Source: Candidatus Benthicola azotiphorus
GTDB taxonomy: Bacteria; Gemmatimonadota; Gemmatimonadetes; Palauibacterales; Palauibacteraceae
Direction: 5' to 3'
Assembly (NCBI GenBank): GCA_947581745.1
Contig: CANPVW010000027.1
Coordinates: forward strand, 1-12,627
DNA length: 12,627 nt
The notes under the pieces are model-generated. The model was not told the origin of the DNA and did no database searches. It saw nothing but the letters and a program-made list of their open reading frames with translations. Positions 7,699 through 12,627 of the stretch are shown here, one piece after another (position 1 is the stretch's first letter; every line of letters begins with the position of its first letter). The translations under genes were made by a program, and so were the position numbers.

Positions 7699-8285
7699 TG
7701 GGGAGGACCGCCGCTCCCGGCAGCGCTCGGATCGCCTTCGGTCACGAAGCTCGGGTTGAGTATCTGTACGTTCTCCAGCTGAGCATCGCTCACGAAGCTG
7801 TCGCCCCTGGACTCGAGGCCGGGACGGTAGAGGACGAAGGCCGTGTCGCCGTAAAGCGAATCCGCCGAGGCGACGTAGCGCAGTTGTTCGGTCACCAGGC
7901 GCTTGGATCCCGCCGCCTCGGTGACTTCCACGTCCCCCCGCACGTCGACGTCGCCCGTCTCGAATTCGTACTCCCCCTGCCTTCCGGTCAGCACCCCTTC
8001 CTCCAGGCCGGTGCTCCCGTAGAACGTGATCTGCAGATTGTGGAGGCGGAGCAGGCCCTCTTCCTGGAAGCTGAACGCCGTATCCGCCTTCAGGATGCCA
8101 TTCCGGACGCCGGCCCTGGTGAGATTCATCTCGACTCCGACCAGTACCTGGTCCGCCTCGAGCCCGAGAAGCGTGTCCGAGGCCAGGGGCTTCGGGTCTT
8201 CCTTCTCGCACGAGCACAGCGCGAGCGTGGCCAACAGGACGAGTGTCCGCGGGACCGCGCGAGAGCCACTGCCGGCGCACCTCAC
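7695..8285 (-). CDS. lptC: LPS export periplasmic protein LptC, probable lipoprotein
   Basis: A 196-residue protein, close to the usual LptC length. The C-terminal part has the LptC/OstA-type repeated beta strands: ADQVLVGVEMNLTRAGVRNG (44-63), LKADTAFSFQEEG, LRLHNLQITFYG, TGRQGEYEFETGDVDVRGDVEV, and a later SLYGDTAFV segment. In E. coli LptC is held by an uncleaved membrane helix; here the N-terminus (R14, then TLVLLATLAL and LCSC) looks like a lipoprotein signal with C26 as the lipidated residue. The box is imperfect because the residue at -2 is also a cysteine (C24). LptC joins LptBFG to LptA. Start: GTG at 8285, in a GTGA overlap with the kdsD stop and with GGGAG 8 nt upstream. Sequence likeness alone is modest; the position directly before lptA and lptB makes the call safe. 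Confidence 0.87.
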   Translation of the reverse strand: MRCAGSGSRAVPRTLVLLATLALCSCEKEDPKPLASDTLLGLEADQVLVGVEMNLTRAGVRNGILKADTAFSFQEEGLLRLHNLQITFYGSTGLEEGVLTGRQGEYEFETGDVDVRGDVEVTEAAGSKRLVTEQLRYVASADSLYGDTAFVLYRPGLESRGDSFVSDAQLENVQILNPSFVTEGDPSAAGSGGPPQ

Positions 8286-9304
8286 GACAGGCGCTCCCGC
8301 AACAGGTCGTGCAGGTGGACCATCCCAAGCAGCCGGCCTTCAGCGTCCACCACCGGCATCGCCATGATGCCGTACTCTTCCATGCGCGCGAGAGCGGCCG
8401 TGGCCATCTCTGCACGTGCGCTCATCTTCGGCGACGGATTCATGGCGCGTTCGACCGGGTCGCCGAGAAAGCCGGGATGCTCGTCGGCGTACCGGGTAAG
8501 GTCCCCGGCGGTGATGACACCCACGACCCGCGAGGCGGCATCCAGCACGGGGACGGTGCCCTGACGGTGGGCGATCTCGTGCATCGCGGTGCGCAGGTCC
8601 GCCCCCAGGCCGAGGCGCGGTACTCTCTCCTCATCGGTGATCATCACGTCCCGGACCGTCATGGTGAGGCGCCTCCCCAAATCCCCCCCGGGGTGGAGCC
8701 GGGCGAAGTCCTCCGGTCCGAAGCCGCGGGCCTCGGACACGGCCATCGCCAGTGCGTCGCCCATGGCGAGCGTCGCGGTGCTGCTGGCCGTCGGGGCAAG
8801 GTCGTGAGGACAGGCTTCCACCTGCACCGCGACGTCCAGCACCAGGTCGGCGCGGCTCGCGAGCTTCGACCCCGACTCCGCGGTCAGCGCGATCACCCGG
8901 ACCCCGAGCCTCCCGAGAACCGGAAGCAGACTCTCCAGCTCCTTCGTTTCACCGCTCTTCGAGATGGCGAGGACCAGATCTCCGCTCACAAGCATGCCGA
9001 CGTCACCGTGCGCCGCTTCCACCGGATGAAGAAAGACCGCGGGCGTACCGGTCGACGAGAAGGTCGAGGCCAGCTTCCGCGCCACGATTCCCGACTTTCC
9101 GATGCCGGTGACCACGACTCGACCGGAAGTCGACTGGATCATGCGGACGGCCGCAGCGAACTCGGAGCCCAGCCGATCGGCCAGGGAAGCGACGCTCTCG
9201 CTCTCGATGCGCAGCACTTCACGGCCACGCTCGATGATCCGGGCCTCCCGGACCGCTTCCTCCGCGCCGTGGCTTTCTATCTCGACCTCCAGTGCTCGAC
9301 GCAC
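8282..9304 (-). CDS. kdsD: D-arabinose 5-phosphate isomerase KdsD/KpsF
   Basis: Converts ribulose 5-phosphate to arabinose 5-phosphate, the first step of KDO synthesis. With the start used here (GTG at 9304, 340 residues) a SIS sugar-isomerase domain covers about 50-200, with GIGKSG at 67-72, HPVEAAHGDVGM, ISKSGETKE and EACPHDLAPT; two CBS domains follow (about 217-275 and 285-340). By comparison with E. coli KdsD the four catalytic residues K59, E111, E152 and H193 are all present, as K70, E122, E163 and H204. The start is uncertain. GTG at 9337 and 9304 both lie inside kdsC and lack a good Shine-Dalgarno. A perfect GGAGGT at 9290-9285 sits 4 nt before an in-frame ATA at 9280, which overlaps the kdsC TAG; that start gives 332 residues, nearest to the 328 of E. 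coli. The stop overlaps the lptC start. Confidence 0.95.
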   Translation of the reverse strand: MRRALEVEIESHGAEEAVREARIIERGREVLRIESESVASLADRLGSEFAAAVRMIQSTSGRVVVTGIGKSGIVARKLASTFSSTGTPAVFLHPVEAAHGDVGMLVSGDLVLAISKSGETKELESLLPVLGRLGVRVIALTAESGSKLASRADLVLDVAVQVEACPHDLAPTASSTATLAMGDALAMAVSEARGFGPEDFARLHPGGDLGRRLTMTVRDVMITDEERVPRLGLGADLRTAMHEIAHRQGTVPVLDAASRVVGVITAGDLTRYADEHPGFLGDPVERAMNPSPKMSARAEMATAALARMEEYGIMAMPVVDAEGRLLGMVHLHDLLRERLS

Positions 9305-9843
9305 TCGCCGACGTAGCCTTCGACCAGGGACGCCCACTCACCGCGTGCCCCGAGGAGCGCCTCGGTGAACTCCCGCACCGCGCCGGCTCCGCCGGGTACC
9401 ACGCCGACCCAGGTGGCAGCCTCCCTCACCTCGGGAACGGCGTTCGCCACGGCCGCCGGTAGCCCTACCTCTCGAAGCACCGGAAGATCCGCCAGGTCGT
9501 CCGCCAGGAAGGCGGCTTCCCCCCACGTCGCCCCGGCCCGTTTCAACACGCCATCCACCGCGTCCAGCTTGCCGAACGCCGATACCTGGTGGATCTCCAC
9601 GATTCCGAGTGACTCTGCCCGCCTTCGGACCGGAGCGGAGAGCTTCCCCGAGACCACCGCGACCTTCAGGCCCGCTCGCCGCAGCATGTGAACGGCGAGA
9701 CCGTCGTGGACGTGGAAGCGACGCCCTTCCTCCGCCGCGTCGTCACCCCCGGACACGTACAGGCCCCCATCGGTCATCACCCCATCTACGTCGAGCAGCA
9801 CCACCCGCACCCGCTGCGCGACGTCCGGGGGGATTGCGCTCAT
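9277..9843 (-). CDS. kdsC: KDO 8-phosphate phosphatase KdsC
   Basis: A 188-residue HAD phosphatase of the C0 (capless, tetrameric) type, the same size as E. coli KdsC. It removes phosphate from KDO 8-phosphate to give KDO. Motif I is LLDVDGVMTDG at 16-26, with nucleophile D18 and acid/base D20; motif II is VSGK at 64-67 (the family more often has TGR here); K92 in SAFGKLDAV is the motif III lysine; motif IV is ADDLADLP at 114-121, with D115, D116 and D119 for magnesium (GDD is more usual). Substrate specificity is supported by the neighbours: kdsA directly upstream and kdsD directly downstream. The ATG at 9843 forms an ATGA overlap with the kdsA stop, with GGAAG close before it. The gene ends in TAG, unlike the TGA stops used at the other overlaps. 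Confidence 0.96.
   Translation of the reverse strand: MSAIPPDVAQRVRVVLLDVDGVMTDGGLYVSGGDDAAEEGRRFHVHDGLAVHMLRRAGLKVAVVSGKLSAPVRRRAESLGIVEIHQVSAFGKLDAVDGVLKRAGATWGEAAFLADDLADLPVLREVGLPAAVANAVPEVREAATWVGVVPGGAGAVREFTEALLGARGEWASLVEGYVGECVEHWRSR
9285..9290 (-). promoter_or_regulatory. Perfect Shine-Dalgarno GGAGGT at the kdsC/kdsD junction
   Basis: GGAGGT on the minus strand lies 4 nt upstream of ATA (9280-9278), whose last two bases begin the kdsC TAG stop. No ATG, GTG or TTG in the kdsD frame lies within usual reach downstream of it. The same bases also code W-R-S near the end of KdsC, so the match could be accidental. Confidence 0.45.
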
Positions 9844-10664
9844 GGCGCTTCCGAGGCGCCCGCGTGCCTCGCCTGACGAATCGAGAGAAGGCTCTCGAGC
9901 AGAGGTTGAAGTCGTGCCATCGGCAGCATGTTGGCACCATCGGAAGGGGCGGTGGCCGGGTCCGGATGCGTCTCCACGAACACGCCGTCCGCGCCCGCCG
10001 CCACGGCGGCGCGCGCGAGGGTTTCGATCCATCGGGGCTCGCCCCCACTGAGCGCCCCACCCTCGCCGCCACCCGGCAGCTGCACCGAGTGAGTCGCGTC
10101 GAACAGCGCGCGGCAATCGCAGGTCTCACGCATGATCGCGAAGCTCCGCATGTCCACCACCCAGCGTCCGTATCCGAATGCCGTGCCCCGCTCCGTCACG
10201 CTAACTCCTCCGGCCCCCGCCTCGCGGACCTTCTGTACCGGATGTCGCATGTCCTCCGGAGCCAGCCACTGCCCCTTCTTGATGTTGACTGGAAGTCCGG
10301 TTCGCCCGGCGGCGGTCAGCAGATCGGTCTGTCGGCAGAGGAAGGCCGGGATCTGTATCGCGTCCACGACGCCGGCCACCAACTCCGCCTGGCCCGACTC
10401 GTGAATGTCGGTGATCACCGGCAATCCGGTCTCCCTGCGGACCGCCTGCAATCGATCCATGCCTTCCTCGAGCCCCGGCCCTCTCGGAGACGCGGCACTG
10501 GTCCTGTTGGCCTTGTCAAACGACGCCTTGAAGATGGCCGTCAGCCGCAGACGCTCGGCAACGTCCTGCACGTGTTCGGCGATCGAGATGTTGAGTCGAT
10601 CGTCCTCGAGAAGGCACGGCCCTGCGATCAGCAGGAAACGGTTCCCGGGGTCGAGGATGCTCAC
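9840..10664 (-). CDS. kdsA: 3-deoxy-8-phosphooctulonate (KDO 8-phosphate) synthase KdsA, metal-dependent type
   Basis: Condenses arabinose 5-phosphate with PEP to form KDO 8-phosphate in the cytoplasm. The 274-residue TIM barrel has the family marks: FKASFDKANR at 45-54, RGPGLEEGM at 61-69, TDIHE at 85-89, IQIPAFLCRQTDL at 103-115, FGYGRWVVDM, and ATHSVQLPGG at 190-199. The residues that bind the divalent metal in class II enzymes such as that of Aquifex are all visible: C17 in AGPCLLE, H192, E231 in VETHPDP and D242. E. coli KdsA has asparagine in place of that cysteine and needs no metal, so this enzyme should be metal-dependent. The start is GTG at 10664 in a GTGA overlap with the pyrG stop; no Shine-Dalgarno is seen, so translation probably depends on pyrG. 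Confidence 0.97.
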   Translation of the reverse strand: MSILDPGNRFLLIAGPCLLEDDRLNISIAEHVQDVAERLRLTAIFKASFDKANRTSAASPRGPGLEEGMDRLQAVRRETGLPVITDIHESGQAELVAGVVDAIQIPAFLCRQTDLLTAAGRTGLPVNIKKGQWLAPEDMRHPVQKVREAGAGGVSVTERGTAFGYGRWVVDMRSFAIMRETCDCRALFDATHSVQLPGGGEGGALSGGEPRWIETLARAAVAAGADGVFVETHPDPATAPSDGANMLPMARLQPLLESLLSIRQARHAGASEAP

Positions 10665-12343
10665 TCGCGGCCGGCCGTGGCCCAGGTCGTACGCTCGCCG
10701 ACGCCCCCGGTCTCCATTGCAGATCTCGCGTCCCGGCGCTCAACGGCAGCGGCGACGAAGGCCGCGAACAGCGGGTGCGCCCGGGTAGGCCGCGACTTCA
10801 GCTCAGGATGGAACTGAGTGGCGACGAAGAACGGATGGTCCGGCAGCTCGATGATCTCCACCAGCCCTCCGCCCGGTGACAGCCCGCTGAATCCCAGGCC
10901 GCCCGCGGCCAGCGCGTCCCGGTACGCGTTGTTCACTTCGTACCGGTGACGGTGCCGTTCGGAGATCTCGTCCTCTCCATAGATCTCCCGAACCCGGCTT
11001 CCAGCGACGAGCTCCGCCGGATAGGCTCCGAGCCGCATCGTTCCACCCTTCATCGTGACCTGCAGCTGCGAGTCGAGAAGCGAGATCACGGGGTGCGGCG
11101 TTTCCGGCTCGAACTCGGCCGAGTCCGCACGCTCGAGCCCGCATACGTTGCGAGCGAACTCGATGATGGCGCACTGCAGACCGAGACAGATCCCGAGGAA
11201 CGGAACTCCCTGTTCACGGAGGTAGCGCACCGTATCCACCATTCCCTCTACCCCCCGCTGTCCGAATCCCCCGGGGATCAACACCGCGTCGTACGAACTC
11301 AGCGACTCCGCTCCCTTGGCGTCGATCGCCTCGGAGGACAACCAGTCGATCCGCAGGCCCGCATCGTTGGCGATTCCGCCGTGGATCAACGCCTCCTGGA
11401 TCGACTTGTACGAGTCGACGAGCGCCGTGTACTTGCCCACCACTGCCACACGCACCTCCCCTCGACCGGGGTGCTTGATCCGCTCGACCATGGACTCCCA
11501 GTCGGTGAGATCCGGCTCGGACGTCTCGAGGCCCAGATGCTCCACGATTCGATCGTCCAGCCTCTGCTCCCGCAGGCGCAGAGGCACCTCGTAGATCGTG
11601 TCCATGTCCCGGCTCTCGATAACGTCCCGCATGTCGACGTTGCAGAACCGCGCCACCTTCCTGCGGACTTCCTCCGGAAGGGGCCACTCGGTACGGCACA
11701 CCAGGATGTCCGGCTGCAGCCCGATTTCCATCAGCTCGCGCACCGAATGCTGGGTCGGCTTCGTCTTGAGCTCGCCGGCCGCCGCGATATACGGCACGAG
11801 GGTAAGGTGGATGAGGACGGTGTTCTTCCAGCCCACGTCCTGGCGGAACTGGCGAATCGCCTCGAGGAACGGGAGGGACTCGATGTCCCCGACCGTGCCC
11901 CCGACCTCCGTGATGACGACATCGTGGCCCGGCGCCAGCATCTGGATGTACGACTTGATCTCGTCGGTCACGTGCGGGATCACCTGGACCGTCGCGCCCA
12001 GGAAGTCGCCACGACGCTCCTTGCTGATGATGTTCTGGTAGATCCGCCCCGTGGTGACGTTGTTGGCCTGCGAAAGCGATTCGTTGATGAACCTCTCGTA
12101 GTGCCCGAGATCGAGATCGGTCTCGGCTCCGTCGTCCGTCACGAAGACCTCGCCGTGCTGAAACGGCGACATCGTGCCCGGATCCACGTTGATGTACGGA
12201 TCGAACTTCTGGATCGTGACTGCGAGGCCCCGTTCCACCAGGAGCCGGCCGATCGAGGCCGCCGCGATTCCCTTTCCGAGCGAGGAGACGACTCCTCCGG
12301 TGATGAAGATGTACTTCGCATCCGCCATCGGCGTGTCAGGCAT
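10661..12343 (-). CDS. pyrG: CTP synthase PyrG
   Basis: Makes CTP from UTP, ATP and glutamine. The 560-residue protein has the amidoligase domain first (about 8-275), with ITGGVVSSLGKGI at 14-26 as the nucleotide loop, KFDPYINVDPGTMSPFQHGE at 46-65, and EVGGTVGDIES at 146-156. The class I glutaminase domain follows (about 296-535), with PGGFGQRG at 357-364, nucleophile C386 in GICLGLQ, and the partners H512 and E514 in FHPE. It is slightly longer than E. coli PyrG (545), with a low-complexity tail after about 535. The ATG at 12343 is chosen; another at 12328 would drop five residues and has no better ribosome site. It is first in the operon. CTP is the activating nucleotide for KDO, and pyrG next to kdsA is also known in other bacteria, so the pairing makes metabolic sense. 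Confidence 0.99.
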   Translation of the reverse strand: MPDTPMADAKYIFITGGVVSSLGKGIAAASIGRLLVERGLAVTIQKFDPYINVDPGTMSPFQHGEVFVTDDGAETDLDLGHYERFINESLSQANNVTTGRIYQNIISKERRGDFLGATVQVIPHVTDEIKSYIQMLAPGHDVVITEVGGTVGDIESLPFLEAIRQFRQDVGWKNTVLIHLTLVPYIAAAGELKTKPTQHSVRELMEIGLQPDILVCRTEWPLPEEVRRKVARFCNVDMRDVIESRDMDTIYEVPLRLREQRLDDRIVEHLGLETSEPDLTDWESMVERIKHPGRGEVRVAVVGKYTALVDSYKSIQEALIHGGIANDAGLRIDWLSSEAIDAKGAESLSSYDAVLIPGGFGQRGVEGMVDTVRYLREQGVPFLGICLGLQCAIIEFARNVCGLERADSAEFEPETPHPVISLLDSQLQVTMKGGTMRLGAYPAELVAGSRVREIYGEDEISERHRHRYEVNNAYRDALAAGGLGFSGLSPGGGLVEIIELPDHPFFVATQFHPELKSRPTRAHPLFAAFVAAAVERRDARSAMETGGVGERTTWATAGRE

Positions 12344-12370
12344 TGGCTCTCACTCTTGGTTTGGTCTCGC

Positions 12371-12391
12371 GCCGCGTCCGCGGGACGCGGC
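12371..12391 (-). promoter_or_regulatory. Strong hairpin in the pyrG leader
   Basis: A perfect 9-bp GC-rich inverted repeat with a 3-nt loop (arms 12371-12379 and 12383-12391), ending 27 nt before the pyrG ATG. No T-run follows on either strand, so it is not a classic intrinsic terminator. It could affect pyrG translation or mRNA stability. Confidence 0.4.
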
Positions 12392-12453
12392 CAGGACGAC
12401 GAAGAAGTTCGTGGAAATCACGTCGACGCGCGGTCTGAGCCCGAAGGCGGAGT

Positions 12454-12469
12454 CGGCCCGGCCGGGCCG
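12454..12469. repeat. Perfect 16-bp GC palindrome in the pyrG leader
   Basis: CGGCCCGGCCGGGCCG is its own reverse complement and lies between the predicted start of transcription and the hairpin at 12371-12391. It could be an operator or part of a folded leader; in so GC-rich a region it could also be chance. Confidence 0.35.
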
Positions 12470-12506
12470 TGATCGGATGCGTGACGGCGGTGAAATCACG
12501 CTCCGT

Positions 12507-12536
12507 AAAGTAATCCGTGTCGGAACTGGGTGTCAA
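12507..12536 (-). promoter_or_regulatory. Sigma70-like promoter upstream of pyrG
   Basis: The minus strand has a perfect -35 TTGACA at 12536-12531 and a -10-like TACTTT at 12512-12507, 18 nt apart. The -10 keeps the first, second and last consensus bases. Transcription would begin near 12500, giving a leader of about 157 nt before pyrG. It is the best sigma70-like promoter I found and probably drives at least the pyrG to lptB block. Confidence 0.55.
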
Positions 12537-12627
12537 AGGTGGCGAGATCACAGGTCCCCGGGAAACCTGACGATAGCGTAGCCGCGCGTCCCGCCGTCAG
12601 CCGCCGGATCGACCGCTACTCCGCCCT

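Larger units (their letters stand above)
12344..12627. other. Non-coding region upstream of pyrG
   Basis: No credible gene is seen in these 284 bases. They hold the pyrG promoter and leader. Upstream of the -35 there is a small imperfect hairpin at 12551-12569 (CAGGT and CCTG arms) without a T-run. A 9-bp direct repeat, GAAATCACG, occurs at 12414-12422 and 12492-12500, the second at the predicted transcription start. The gene upstream lies outside the window. Confidence 0.6.

Noticed and set aside
8243..9316. A 357-codon open frame on the plus strand opposite kdsD
   Set aside because: Shadow of the kdsD frame; no ribosome site, domain or hydrophobic pattern.
10946..12472. A 508-codon open frame on the plus strand across pyrG
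   Set aside because: It is fully antisense to a clear CTP synthase and has the arginine-, histidine- and aspartate-rich, motif-free composition of an antisense shadow in GC-rich DNA.
12336..12551. A 71-codon minus-strand frame ending over the pyrG start, a possible leader peptide
   Set aside because: Its GTG start lies upstream of the predicted promoter, no usable start codon lies downstream of it, and the product is arginine-rich like a shadow.
12551..12569. A hairpin upstream of the pyrG promoter as a terminator of a preceding gene
   Set aside because: The stem is short with wobble pairs and no T-run follows on either strand.

Overview
The window is one dense, GC-rich stretch in which every supported gene lies on the minus strand, so transcription runs from the right edge to the left. 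In transcription order the genes are pyrG, kdsA, kdsC, kdsD (kpsF type), lptC, lptA, lptB, rpoN, a polyprenyl-phosphate family 2 glycosyltransferase, a GT39/PMT-like membrane glycosyltransferase, a GT4 glycosyltransferase, and the first 102 codons of a class I SAM-dependent methyltransferase cut by the left edge. The plus strand has many long open frames, but each is the antisense shadow of one of these genes.

Organism: the LPS genes (KDO synthesis plus Lpt transport) show a diderm, LPS-bearing bacterium with high GC. KdsA is of the metal-dependent type, LptC looks like a lipoprotein, and LptA is much longer than in Proteobacteria. Together these argue against an enteric and would fit a group such as Gemmatimonadota or a relative. 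That placement is an impression from protein style, not a result.

Region by region: 12344-12627 is a non-coding leader with a good sigma70-like promoter (about 12507-12536), a GC-rich perfect palindrome and a strong hairpin just before pyrG. From 12343 to 5603 runs the pyrG-kdsA-kdsC-kdsD-lptC-lptA-lptB block. A 132-bp spacer (5471-5602) separates lptB from rpoN and is the only real gap between genes. It holds a weak sigma70-like -10 for rpoN and, on the opposite strand, a sequence with the spacing of a sigma54 -24/-12 promoter. From 5470 to 1 runs rpoN with three glycosyltransferases and the methyltransferase. Eight junctions are 4-nt ATGA or GTGA stop/start overlaps, one is a 17-nt overlap, and kdsC/kdsD is a special case (see findings).

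How the genes work together: KdsD makes arabinose 5-phosphate, KdsA condenses it with PEP, and KdsC removes the phosphate to give KDO. PyrG supplies CTP, which is needed to activate KDO (the CMP-KDO synthetase gene is not in the window). LptB, LptC and LptA are the ATPase, the membrane-proximal periplasmic part and the periplasmic bridge of LPS export. The genes after rpoN look like a surface-glycan modification set: one loads a sugar on a polyprenyl phosphate, one transfers a lipid-linked sugar outside the membrane, and a cytoplasmic GT4 and a methyltransferase follow. The joining of core LPS genes, the alternative sigma factor and a glycosylation module in one string is the main feature. I did not find a defence system, mobile element, CRISPR array or RNA gene.
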